Source of the DNA: Sphingomonas naphthae
GTDB taxonomy: Bacteria > Pseudomonadota > Alphaproteobacteria > Sphingomonadales > Sphingomonadaceae
Length of the DNA: 64,000 bases
Assembly (NCBI RefSeq): GCF_028607085.1
Contig: NZ_CP117411.1
Location: 3,855,828-3,919,827 of the forward strand
Direction: 5' to 3'
The notes under the pieces: model-generated
Told to the model about the DNA's origin: nothing
What the model saw: only the letters and a program-made list of their open reading frames with translations
Database searches by the model: none
Shown here: positions 20,382 through 28,709 of the stretch, in pieces
Layout: each line of letters opens with the position of its first letter
How positions within the stretch are numbered: the stretch's first letter is position 1
Translations under genes and position numbers: made by a program

Positions 20382-21026
20382 GTGCCGAAATCCGTCGAAA
20401 ATGCCGCCGCCGGCGATGTCTCGCCGTTCCGCTCGCCCGAACAGCGGGTGGCCGAGCGCGCGGCCAAGCGGGAAGCGGTGCTGCGCGCGGCGGTGCGGAC
20501 CTTCAACGCGCGCGGCTTCCAGGCGGCCTCGCTCGACGATGTCGCCGCCCGCCTGAAGATCAGCAAGCCGACGATCTACCATTATCTGGGCAACAAGGAG
20601 CAGGTGCTGCTCGAATGCGTGACACGCGGGCTGGAGATCCTGCGCGGCGCCGCCACCAAAGCGCAGAGCGGGCAGGGCAGCGGGCTGGAACGGCTCACCC
20701 GCTTCCTGACGGCCTATGCCGAGGCGATCATGGACGATTTCGGCCGCTGCGTGATCCGCACCGCCGACGAGGCACTCTCGCCCGAGGGCGGCGCCAGATT
20801 CCGCGCGCTGAAAAGCGAGATCGATGCCGCGATGCGCGCCCTGATCGAGCAAGGCGTGGCGGACGGATCGATCGGGCCGGTCGACGTGAAGATGGCGGCC
20901 TTCACCCTGGCGGGCGCGCTCAACTGGCCGGCGCGCTGGCACGACAGCGGCGGGCCGATGCCGCCCGAGGCGATCGCGAAGGCGATGGTGGACGTACTGG
21001 TCCGGGGTCTCGCCCCGCGCCCCTGA
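20382..21026 (+). CDS. TetR/AcrR family transcriptional regulator
   Basis: The product has 214 residues. The N-terminal helix-turn-helix is REAVLRAAVRTFNARGFQAA, SLDDVAARLKISKPTIYHYL and GNKEQVL (about residues 28-75). The C-terminal part (LTRFLTAYAEAIMDDFGRC) resembles TetR_C domains of fatty-acid or steroid catabolism repressors such as KstR-type proteins, but this is not decisive. The start is GTG at 20382 with GAGGAG six bases upstream. It is divergent from the acyl-CoA operon across 270 bases and probably represses it. Confidence 0.9.
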   Translation: MPKSVENAAAGDVSPFRSPEQRVAERAAKREAVLRAAVRTFNARGFQAASLDDVAARLKISKPTIYHYLGNKEQVLLECVTRGLEILRGAATKAQSGQGSGLERLTRFLTAYAEAIMDDFGRCVIRTADEALSPEGGARFRALKSEIDAAMRALIEQGVADGSIGPVDVKMAAFTLAGALNWPARWHDSGGPMPPEAIAKAMVDVLVRGLAPRP

Positions 21027-21134
21027 GCCACCTGCGGCGCGATATCGCGGGGGCGAAAATTTCCGGACAGCTACAGGCCCGGCCGCCAGATTTGCTATAC
21101 CGCCGGTTCAGAAAATCACCGGAGGGGTAGTTCC

Positions 21135-21977
21135 ATGGGTGCCGTATTCGAACCGATCAAGCCGTACATCGGCTCGATCGTCCATGTCAGCAAGGACGAG
21201 ATGTTCACCGAGGAGGTCGCGCGCCAGTGCCGCGAGATGCTCGACGAGCGCACCGTGCTGGTCTTTCCGCGCGCCAATCTCACCGATGCCGAACAGCTCG
21301 CCTTCACCGATCTGATGGGCGCGCGCGTCGATTTCACGACCCGCCAGAAGGCCAACCAGACGGCCGCCGAGGACGTCTATCAGGTCACGCTCGACAAGAA
21401 GATCAACCGCCAGCCCGAATATGTGCTGGGCACCTTCTTCTGGCACATGGATGGCATCACGGTGGACATGCCCCCGCCCAAGGCGAGCCTGCTCTCCGCG
21501 CGCAAGGTGGCGGCAAAGGGCGGCCAGACCGAATTCGCCAGCACGGCGGCGGCCTACGATCATCTGCCCGAGGCGGAAAAGGCCGAGCTGAAGGGCCTGC
21601 GCGCGGTGCACAGCGTCGCCGCCAGCCTCAGCCCGATCGCCGATGCCATTCCCGAGGAAGATCGCGAGCGGGTCACCTCGATCGGCCTCGTCAAGGAACA
21701 TCCGATCGTGTGGCAGCGCGAGAGCGGCCGCACGACGATGGTGATCGGCACCACCGCCGATACGGTCGTCGGCATGCCTGTCGCCCACGGCCGCGCCCTT
21801 CTCCACCGCCTCACCGAATGGGCCGCCCAGCCCGATTTCTCCTACCGCCATCAGTGGGAGGAGGGCGACTTCGTCGTGTGGGACAATACCGCCGCGATGC
21901 ACCGCGTGATCCCGTACGACGATACCGGCCGCATGATGCACCGCACCTCGGTCGCGGGCACCGAAGCCGTGAGCTGA
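21135..21977 (+). CDS. TauD/TfdA family 2-oxoglutarate-dependent dioxygenase
   Basis: The product has 280 residues. The iron ligands are the HMD motif in FFWHMDGITVDMPPP and the distal His in DNTAAMHRVIPYDDT; the 2-oxoglutarate-binding Arg is in MMHRTSVAG. Family members hydroxylate sulfonates, chlorinated phenoxyacetates, carnitine precursors and other small acids. GGAGGGG precedes the ATG at 21135. It is on the same strand as the TetR regulator, 109 bases downstream, and converges on the LuxR gene with 18 bases between stops. The substrate is unknown. Confidence 0.9.
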   Translation: MGAVFEPIKPYIGSIVHVSKDEMFTEEVARQCREMLDERTVLVFPRANLTDAEQLAFTDLMGARVDFTTRQKANQTAAEDVYQVTLDKKINRQPEYVLGTFFWHMDGITVDMPPPKASLLSARKVAAKGGQTEFASTAAAYDHLPEAEKAELKGLRAVHSVAASLSPIADAIPEEDRERVTSIGLVKEHPIVWQRESGRTTMVIGTTADTVVGMPVAHGRALLHRLTEWAAQPDFSYRHQWEEGDFVVWDNTAAMHRVIPYDDTGRMMHRTSVAGTEAVS

Positions 21978-21995
21978 CGGGCCGCGCCGACGGCC

Positions 21996-23099
21996 TCAGG
22001 CGATCGTCAACACGCTGCGGTGGATGAAGCGCACCAGATCGGGCTGCCCGCGCGCGCCCGTCTTGGCGTAGATCTTCTTGGAATAGGATCGCGCGGTCTC
22101 GATCGTCAGGCCCAGGTCGTCCGCCGCCTCGGCGATCGTCATCCCCCGGCTCAGCGCCAGCGCCAGCCGCGCCTCGCTCGGCAACAGCTCGAACAGTTCG
22201 GCGAGTTGGTCGCAGCGATCGGCCGAGGACCAGCCGTCGCCATGGACATAGGCGATCACGGCGGGCGGCGTCGCGCTCGGCAGCGCACGGCGATGGGCGG
22301 GCACCAGCAGCATGTCCAGCCAGGGATCGCGGTTGAGGACGAGGGCGCGCGGCCGGCTCTGCGGCTCGCGCGCGATCGCCTTGATGGCGGCCACGATCTC
22401 GCGATCCAGTTCGCCGTCGCGCGCGGCCAGCCGCCCGCCGGCGCCGCGCTGGAACACGCCCGATTGCTCCAGCATCCGCCGCCCCTCGGCATCGCCGTCC
22501 AGTACGATCCCTTTGGCGTCCAGCGCCAGCCAGCCGAAGCTGAGCCGGCGAATGGCCTCGCTGGCCACCGCCGCGTTGAACCGCTCCTGCTCCAGCGCGA
22601 CGAAACCACGCAGCGAGGCGCGCAGGAAGGGGGCGAGGCGGGCCATCAGCCGGTCGTCCTCGGCGCGGAACATGCCGGCCTTGCGTGACGCATTCAGCCA
22701 GATGTTCACCCCGCTCGGTTCCACCACACGCAGCAGCCGGCTGTCGTTCACCCCGCCCGGTGTCAGCAGGGTCTGGCGAAAGGCCTCGTGGGCCGGATCG
22801 TCGCCGTTGATGAAATCGCCCAGGCGGTAAACCCGGTCGGCGGTCAGCCGGTGATAGTCCACCGGATCGCTCTGATGCATGCTCTCCCGATAGAGCCGCT
22901 CGAGCAACGGGGAATAAGGTTCGCCGGAATACAGATGCACCAGCGACGGCCGCAACGGCGCCTGAGCGCGGAAGATCAGGCTGGCATAATCCGCGCCGAG
23001 CCGGGCGCGAAACAGATCGAGGAAGCCCTGCCACAGCGGCTCCTCGAACGGGCCGTCGAGCAGCGCCAGCGCCAGATCGGCCATGTCGTCATCGGCCAT
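21996..23099 (-). CDS. LuxR-family transcriptional regulator
   Basis: The product has 367 residues. The C-terminal helix-turn-helix is LPSEARLALALSRGMTIAEA, ADDLGLTIETARSYSKKIYA, KTGARGQPDLVRFIHRS, the LuxR/FixJ DNA-binding fold. The N-terminal 250 residues look like a GAF/PAS-type sensor (LGADYASLIFRA, LLRVVEPSGVNIWLNASR), with no autoinducer-domain or ATPase motif. The start at 23099 has GGAGAG close upstream; the frame from 23120 has none. It diverges from fbiC across about 110 bases, so it is the natural candidate regulator of the deazaflavin operon. The signal is unknown. Confidence 0.85.
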   Translation of the reverse strand: MADDDMADLALALLDGPFEEPLWQGFLDLFRARLGADYASLIFRAQAPLRPSLVHLYSGEPYSPLLERLYRESMHQSDPVDYHRLTADRVYRLGDFINGDDPAHEAFRQTLLTPGGVNDSRLLRVVEPSGVNIWLNASRKAGMFRAEDDRLMARLAPFLRASLRGFVALEQERFNAAVASEAIRRLSFGWLALDAKGIVLDGDAEGRRMLEQSGVFQRGAGGRLAARDGELDREIVAAIKAIAREPQSRPRALVLNRDPWLDMLLVPAHRRALPSATPPAVIAYVHGDGWSSADRCDQLAELFELLPSEARLALALSRGMTIAEAADDLGLTIETARSYSKKIYAKTGARGQPDLVRFIHRSVLTIA

Positions 23100-23211
23100 C
23101 GCGTCTCTCCATCCCCCCATTTGGGAGGTCCGTTGGGAGCGGTGGCTATGTCAGTTCGGAAACAGGCGCAATCGGGCTCCGGCCCGCCGACCGCCAGGGA
23201 GGAATGATATC

Positions 23212-25518
23212 GTGAAAGAGCTTAGCCGCCGCCTGTTGACGGCCCCGACATCGGCGCTGCTGGCCGAGGCGCGTGCCCGCCGCGACGGGCGCGGGCCGGC
23301 GCGGACCAGCTATTCGCGCAAGGTCTTCATCCCGCTCACCCAGCTCTGCGCCGACGTCTGCCATTATTGCACCTTCGCGAAGGCGCCGAGCCGGCTCGAT
23401 GCGCCCTATCTGTCGGTCGAACAGGTGCTTCAGATCGCCCGCGAGGGCGCGGCGCGGGGCTGCAAGGAGGCGCTGTTCACCTTGGGCGACGCGCCCGAGC
23501 GCCGCTATCCCGCCGCCCGCGCCGCGCTCGACGCGCTCGGCTTCGCCAGCACGGTGGACTATCTCGCGCATGTCGCCGGTGTCGTCCTGAAGGAAACCGG
23601 GCTGCTGCCGCACATCAACGCCGGTATCCTGGGGGCGGAGGATTATGCCCGGCTGCGCGCCGTCTCGGCCTCGATGGGGCTGATGCTCGAGAGTGCGTCG
23701 GATCGGCTGTCCGAGCGCGGCGGCCCGCATTTCGGATCGCCCGACAAGCGCCCGGCGGTGCGGCTGGCCTCGCTCGCCGAGGCGGGCCGGATGGGCGTGC
23801 CGGTGACGAGCGGCATCCTGATCGGCATCGGCGAGACCGAGGAGGAGCGGCTCGACACGCTCTTCGCGCTGCGCGATCTCCACCGCGCGGGCGGCCATCT
23901 TCAGGAAGTGATCGTCCAGAATTTCCGCGCCAAGCCCGGCACGAAGATGGCCGACGCGCCCGAGCCGAGCGACGAGGATCTGTACCGCACGATCGCTTGG
24001 GCGCGGATCATCCTCGACGATGACGTGTCGGTACAGGCGCCGCCGAACCTGAACGACGGCCGGCTGACCGAATTGCTCGATGCCGGGATCGACGATTGGG
24101 GCGGCATTTCGCCGGTCACGATCGATCATGTGAATCCCGAGGCGCCGTGGCCGCATATCGACCGGCTCGCCCGCGTCTGCGCCGATGCCGGGCGGCCGCT
24201 GGTCGAGCGGCTGACGGTCTATCCCCGCTTCATCCAGGCGCCGGATCGCTGGCTGGATGCGAAGATGCGCGCGCCGGTCCTCAAGCTGGCCGATGCCGAG
24301 GGGCTGGCGCGCGAGGGCAGCTGGAGCCCCGGCACGACCCTGCCGGCGCCCGGCAGCCCGCGCCGCCCGCTCGGCGCCCCCGCGCTCGCCCGCCACCATG
24401 GCCTGTCGGAGATCCTCGCCAAGGCCGCGAACGCGACCGAATTGTCCGAAGCCGACATGGTCACCCTGTTCGCGGCGCGCGACGGCGCGGCCGAGGCGGT
24501 GGTCGCGGCGGCCGATGCGCTGCGCGCCGAGGTGCGCGGCGACACCGTCACCTACGTCATCAACCGCAACATCAACTACACCAACATCTGCACCTACGCG
24601 TGCGCCTTCTGCGCCTTCTCCAAGACGTCGATCAAGGCCGGCACGCGCGACAAGCCCTATGTGCTGACCGGCGAGGAGGTCGCCGGCCGCGCGGTCGAGG
24701 CATGGGCGGCGGGCGCCACCGAAGTCTGCCTCCAGGGCGGCATCCACCCCAGCTACACCGGCGACACCTATGCCGACATATTGGCGGCGGTGAAGCGCGC
24801 CCGGCCGGACATGCACGTCCATGCCTTCTCGCCCTTGGAGGTCAGCTCGGGCGCCGAGACCTTGGGCGTCAGCGTGCGCGACTATCTGCTGCGGCTGAAG
24901 GATGCCGGGCTCGGCTCGCTGCCCGGCACGGCGGCGGAAATCCTCGACGACGAGGTGCGCGCGCTGATCTGCCCGGACAAGCTCAGCACACAGGAATGGC
25001 TCGATGTCGTCCGCACCGCGCATCAGGTCGGCCTGCCGACCACCGCGACGATCATGTTCGGCCATCTCGATCAGCCCAAGCATTGGGCGCGCCACCTGCT
25101 CGCCATCCGCCGGCTCCAGCTGGAGACGGGCGGCTTCACCGAATTCGTGCCCTTGCCCTTCGTCCATATGGAGGCGCCGCTCTATCGCCGGGGGATGGCG
25201 CGCAAGGGGCCGACGTGGCGCGAGACGGTGCTGATGCACGCCGTCAGCCGGCTTGCGCTGCACGGCGCGATCGGATCGATCCAGTGCAGCTGGGTCAAGC
25301 TCGGGCTGGACGGCGCGGCGGCGATGCTGGCGGCCGGCTGCAACGATCTGGGCGGCGTGCTGATGAACGAGAGCATCAGCCGCGCCGCTGGCGCCGCCCA
25401 CGGGCAGGAGGTCACCGCCGACGATCTGCGCGCCACCGCCGCCGCCGCCGGCCGCACCCTGCGCCGCCGCTCGACGCTCTATCGCCTCTACGACGAGGAA
25501 CCGCAGCTTACCACCTGA
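23212..25518 (+). CDS. fbiC: Bifunctional FO synthase FbiC (fused CofG and CofH)
   Basis: FbiC makes 7,8-didemethyl-8-hydroxy-5-deazariboflavin (FO), the chromophore of coenzyme F420, from tyrosine and 5-amino-6-ribitylamino-uracil by two radical SAM reactions. Both [4Fe-4S]-binding CX3CX2C motifs are intact: Cys46/50/53 (CADVCHYC) in the CofG half and Cys460/464/467 (CTYACAFC) in the CofH half. The 768-residue length matches actinobacterial FbiC, where the halves are also fused. A linker at about 365-425 joins them. The start is GTG at 23212 behind GGGAGGAA; the nearby ATG at 23204 meets a stop at once. The fused form and its rarity in sphingomonads suggest acquisition by transfer. No fbiA, fbiB or cofC/fbiD gene is in the window. 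Confidence 0.95.
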   Translation: MKELSRRLLTAPTSALLAEARARRDGRGPARTSYSRKVFIPLTQLCADVCHYCTFAKAPSRLDAPYLSVEQVLQIAREGAARGCKEALFTLGDAPERRYPAARAALDALGFASTVDYLAHVAGVVLKETGLLPHINAGILGAEDYARLRAVSASMGLMLESASDRLSERGGPHFGSPDKRPAVRLASLAEAGRMGVPVTSGILIGIGETEEERLDTLFALRDLHRAGGHLQEVIVQNFRAKPGTKMADAPEPSDEDLYRTIAWARIILDDDVSVQAPPNLNDGRLTELLDAGIDDWGGISPVTIDHVNPEAPWPHIDRLARVCADAGRPLVERLTVYPRFIQAPDRWLDAKMRAPVLKLADAEGLAREGSWSPGTTLPAPGSPRRPLGAPALARHHGLSEILAKAANATELSEADMVTLFAARDGAAEAVVAAADALRAEVRGDTVTYVINRNINYTNICTYACAFCAFSKTSIKAGTRDKPYVLTGEEVAGRAVEAWAAGATEVCLQGGIHPSYTGDTYADILAAVKRARPDMHVHAFSPLEVSSGAETLGVSVRDYLLRLKDAGLGSLPGTAAEILDDEVRALICPDKLSTQEWLDVVRTAHQVGLPTTATIMFGHLDQPKHWARHLLAIRRLQLETGGFTEFVPLPFVHMEAPLYRRGMARKGPTWRETVLMHAVSRLALHGAIGSIQCSWVKLGLDGAAAMLAAGCNDLGGVLMNESISRAAGAAHGQEVTADDLRATAAAAGRTLRRRSTLYRLYDEEPQLTT

Positions 25519-25529
25519 CACAAGCACAA

Positions 25530-25545
25530 GGGGCGCGAACGCCCC
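25530..25545 (+). other. Short hairpin between fbiC and the LLM gene
   Basis: GGGGCG-CGAA-CGCCCC lies 12 bases after the fbiC stop and about 18 before the next start. There is no T-run, so termination is unlikely. A small stable stem here could modulate the relative amounts of the two mRNAs, but that is speculative. Confidence 0.4.
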
Positions 25546-25562
25546 ACCGAGGAGGGGATCAT

Positions 25563-26687
25563 ATGAGGGTTCAGCCCGCCGCCTTTTTGCGGACCACCTT
25601 GCCGCTCGACCTGTCGGTCCTGCCGGCGCTCGACAGCGGCCGATATCATTCGATCTGGCTGCCCGATCATATGGTCAGCTTCTGGCCGGATTCGATCTGG
25701 ACCCCGGAATTCACCGATCTGGCGACGGCCTCGCCCTCGCCGCACCGCCATCTCGATGCGCTGGCGGTGGCGGGCGCCGCCGCCGCGCTGACCCAGAACG
25801 TGCCGATCGCGACCAGCGTGGTGGATACGGTGCGCCGCCACCCGGCGATGCTGGCGCAGACCGCGCTGACGCTCGATCACCTGTCGAAGGGGCGCTTCAT
25901 CCTCGGCCTCGGCAGCGGCGAGGCGGAGAATACCGTCCCCTACGGCTTCGATTTCTCCAGGCCGGTCGGCCGGTTCGAGGAGGCGCTCAAGGTCATCCGC
26001 CTGCTGTGGGATAGCGACGGCCCGGTCGATTTCGCGGGGCAGTTCTTCACCCTCCACCACGCCCGGCTCGATACCGAATTGTATGACGGCCAATGCCCGC
26101 CGATCTGGATCGGCGCGGGCGGCCCCCGCATGCTGGAGATCACCGGCCGCTTCGCCGATGGCTGGTGGCCGGCGGGCGCCTGGTCGCCCGAGGATTATGC
26201 CGAGAAGCTGGGCGTGGTCCGCGCCGCCGCCGAGAAGGCCGGGCGGGATCCGATGGCGATCACCCCGGCCTTCATCCAGACCTGCCTGATCGGCGACGAT
26301 GCCGAACTGGCGGAGATCACGGCCGCGCCGCTGGTCAAGGCGATCATCCTCCAGGTCTCGTCGGCCGAGCTGCGCCGCTACGGCCACGAACATCCCATGG
26401 GCGACGGCTGGCGCGGCTTCGTCGACATGGACCCCGGCGTGCTGACCCGCGAGCGGATCATCCGCTTCTGCGAACAGGTCACGCCCGAGATGCTCTTCGC
26501 CATCATCCCGCACGGCACGCCGAAGCAGATCGCCAAAATCGTGAAGGACTTCTGCGACGCCGGCCTGCGCGTGCCCAAGATCATGGATTATGGCGGCATG
26601 GCCGGCCTGAAATATGGCGCCCGCTCCGCCGCCAAGGTGCGCGAGGCGGAGGACGAACTGATGCGTCTGGTGGGGGATGCGGCATGA
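25563..26687 (+). CDS. LLM-class F420-dependent oxidoreductase, Mer/phthiodiolone-ketoreductase-like
   Basis: A luciferase-like TIM-barrel enzyme of 374 residues that probably uses reduced F420 to transfer hydride. Family features are SIWLPDHMVSFWPDS, TLDHLSKGRFILGLGSGEAE, RFEEALKVIRLLWDSDGP, IWIGAGGPRMLEITGRFADG and the late GHEHPMGDGW. From memory, the arrangement from RFILG to GRFADGW and the EHPMG segment closely resemble mycobacterial phthiodiolone ketoreductase, an F420 enzyme. The start at 25563 has GGAGGGG upstream. It is placed directly after fbiC, and its stop overlaps the next start by four bases. FMN-using relatives exist; the neighbouring FO synthase favours F420. Confidence 0.88.
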   Translation: MRVQPAAFLRTTLPLDLSVLPALDSGRYHSIWLPDHMVSFWPDSIWTPEFTDLATASPSPHRHLDALAVAGAAAALTQNVPIATSVVDTVRRHPAMLAQTALTLDHLSKGRFILGLGSGEAENTVPYGFDFSRPVGRFEEALKVIRLLWDSDGPVDFAGQFFTLHHARLDTELYDGQCPPIWIGAGGPRMLEITGRFADGWWPAGAWSPEDYAEKLGVVRAAAEKAGRDPMAITPAFIQTCLIGDDAELAEITAAPLVKAIILQVSSAELRRYGHEHPMGDGWRGFVDMDPGVLTRERIIRFCEQVTPEMLFAIIPHGTPKQIAKIVKDFCDAGLRVPKIMDYGGMAGLKYGARSAAKVREAEDELMRLVGDAA

Positions 26688-27877
26688 GCGGCGACGGGAT
26701 CGAGCGGCTGGACGCGGAGGCGATCCTCGCGCGCGCCGAGGCGGAGACGGGCCTGTCGGATTATGGCGATCCCACGCTGCCCGCCCGCTTCGCGCAGGCG
26801 ATCGACCATCTGAACGGCATCGGGCTGGACGCGGCGGGGCAGGCCAAGGCGGCCGAGGTCTGCCATTGGCTGCTCACCTCGCGGCTGGCGATGCTGGGCG
26901 ATCGCATCCTCTATCCGATCGCCGACGAGGTGATCGACCGGCCGATGTTCGCCACCGGCGAGCCGCGATCGGGCACCACCCTGATGCACGCCCTGATGTC
27001 GGTCGATCCCGATGCGCGCGCGCTGCGCTTCTGGGAGGTGATGTATCCCTCGCCGCCGCCCGGCGTGGTCGCGGCGCAAGGGGAGGGGGACGATCCGCGC
27101 ATCGCCCGCGCCGATGCCGACTGGCGCGAGATCAATCGCCAGATGCCCAAATGGCTGCACAGCCACCCCTATAACGACATGCTGGGCAACGGCCTGCCGG
27201 AAGACGAGCGCACCTGGGCGTTCGATTTCCGGGTGATGACGCCGACGGCCTGGTGGCGCGTGCCGATGCAGACCCTGGTGGGCGGCCTGCCGACCGACCC
27301 GGCGGCGCAATATCGCCTGCACAGGATGATGCTCCAGCAGCTGCAATACGGCCGGCCGGAGAAATATTGGGTGCTGAAGGGCTTCCACGGTCTCCGGCTC
27401 GACGCCTTCTTCGATTCCTATCCCGATGCGACCCTGGTCTATCTCCACCGCGATCCGGTGCAGGTGGCGGCCTCGCGCACGATGATGATGGCCGATATCC
27501 TCGACGGCATCGTCGGTCCGATCGACCTGAAGGAAGCGGCGAAGCTGCATCTGGCGATGACCCGCGCCAGCATCGCCAACACCATGACCAACCCGCTGAT
27601 CCACGATCCGCGCATCCACCATGTCCGCTACACCGATTTCGTCGCCGATCCGGTGGGCACGATCCGCGACTATTACGCCTTCGCTGGTCGCACGCTGAGC
27701 CCGCAGGCCGAGGCGGCGATGCGCGACTATCTCGCGAACAATCGCGGCGATCGCTACGGCAAGTTCCAATACTCCACGTCCCTGCTCACCGACATCGGCG
27801 AGGATATCGCCGCGCTCCACGCCGAATTCGCGCCCTTCCGCGAACGCTTCGGGGTCGAGATCGAGAAGCGCGGCTGA
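26684..27877 (+). CDS. Sulfotransferase family protein
   Basis: The product has 397 residues. The PAPS-binding loop is TGEPRSGTTLMHALM (about residues 89-103), and the 3'-phosphate motif is VYLHRDPVQVAAS (about residue 250), so both cofactor contacts are present. It belongs to the bacterial Sulfotransfer_3-type group, common in mycobacteria and sphingomonads, with largely unknown acceptors. The ATG at 26684 overlaps the LLM stop (ATGA), and the next gene begins six bases after its stop, so it is the third gene of the fbiC run. A role in sulfating a lipid or sterol-like molecule is possible but not shown by sequence; some members act as hydrolase-like or structural relatives. Confidence 0.85.
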   Translation: MSGDGIERLDAEAILARAEAETGLSDYGDPTLPARFAQAIDHLNGIGLDAAGQAKAAEVCHWLLTSRLAMLGDRILYPIADEVIDRPMFATGEPRSGTTLMHALMSVDPDARALRFWEVMYPSPPPGVVAAQGEGDDPRIARADADWREINRQMPKWLHSHPYNDMLGNGLPEDERTWAFDFRVMTPTAWWRVPMQTLVGGLPTDPAAQYRLHRMMLQQLQYGRPEKYWVLKGFHGLRLDAFFDSYPDATLVYLHRDPVQVAASRTMMMADILDGIVGPIDLKEAAKLHLAMTRASIANTMTNPLIHDPRIHHVRYTDFVADPVGTIRDYYAFAGRTLSPQAEAAMRDYLANNRGDRYGKFQYSTSLLTDIGEDIAALHAEFAPFRERFGVEIEKRG

Positions 27878-27882
27878 TCGCG

Positions 27883-28695
27883 ATGCATCCCCGCCTGTCG
27901 GTCCACAGCATCTGCTTCCCCGGCGCCGGGGTGGAGGAATTGTTCGGCCACTGGCGGGCGCTGGGCGCCGGGCGGGTGAGCTTTTCGACCGGGCAGCTGG
28001 AGGGCCATGCCCCGGCCGATCTGCGCGCGGCGCTGGCGGCGGGCGGCCATGCGGTCGAGACGGTCACCCACGTCTTCGCGCCCGGCCCGCTAAGCGGCGA
28101 GGCGGGCGCCATCGCCGCCGATCGCGCGCGGCTGACGCAGGCGATCGACCTCGCCGCCGCGATCGGCGCGCGATCGATCTACATGCTGACCGGCGGGCGC
28201 GGCCAGCGGACATGGGAGGAGGCTGCCGCTTTGTTCGCCGAGGCGGTCGCCCCCTGCCTGCCGCGGGCGCGCGACGCCGGGATCGCGTTGGCGATCGAGA
28301 ATACCACGCCCTTCTTCGCCCACGGCCATCTCGGCAACACGCTGCGCGACACGATCACGCTGGCCGAACTCGCCGGCATCGGCGTCTGCATCGATTATTT
28401 CGCCTGCTGGGCGGAGGCGGACATCCCCGGCCAGATCGCCCGCGCCATGCCGCGGCTCGCGCTGGTGCAGGTCAGCGATTACGTCCTCGGCGACCGTTCC
28501 TTGCCGTGTCGCGCGGTGCCGGGCGACGGGGCGATCCCGTGGCGTCAGGTGCTGCGCTGGCTGCTGGCGGCGGGCTATGCCGGCGCCTTCGATCTCGAAC
28601 TGCTCGGCCCGCGCATCGATGCCGAGGGGCATGAGGCCGCCGCCGCCCGCGCCGCCGGGGTGATCGGCGCGCTGCTCGCCGATCTCGGCGCCTGA
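27883..28695 (+). CDS. Sugar phosphate isomerase/epimerase-like TIM-barrel protein
   Basis: The product has 270 residues of the AP-endonuclease-2/xylose-isomerase-like fold. Candidate metal-binding positions are the Glu in ALAIENTTPF, the Asp in VCIDYFACWAEAD, and the late Glu in FDLELLGPRID. Family members are epimerases, dehydratases or hydrolases using a divalent metal, and specificity cannot be read. It starts six bases after the sulfotransferase stop and is followed by the DUF1214 gene after 14 bases. Confidence 0.8.
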   Translation: MHPRLSVHSICFPGAGVEELFGHWRALGAGRVSFSTGQLEGHAPADLRAALAAGGHAVETVTHVFAPGPLSGEAGAIAADRARLTQAIDLAAAIGARSIYMLTGGRGQRTWEEAAALFAEAVAPCLPRARDAGIALAIENTTPFFAHGHLGNTLRDTITLAELAGIGVCIDYFACWAEADIPGQIARAMPRLALVQVSDYVLGDRSLPCRAVPGDGAIPWRQVLRWLLAAGYAGAFDLELLGPRIDAEGHEAAAARAAGVIGALLADLGA

Positions 28696-28709
28696 CAGGA
28701 GAGACGGAC

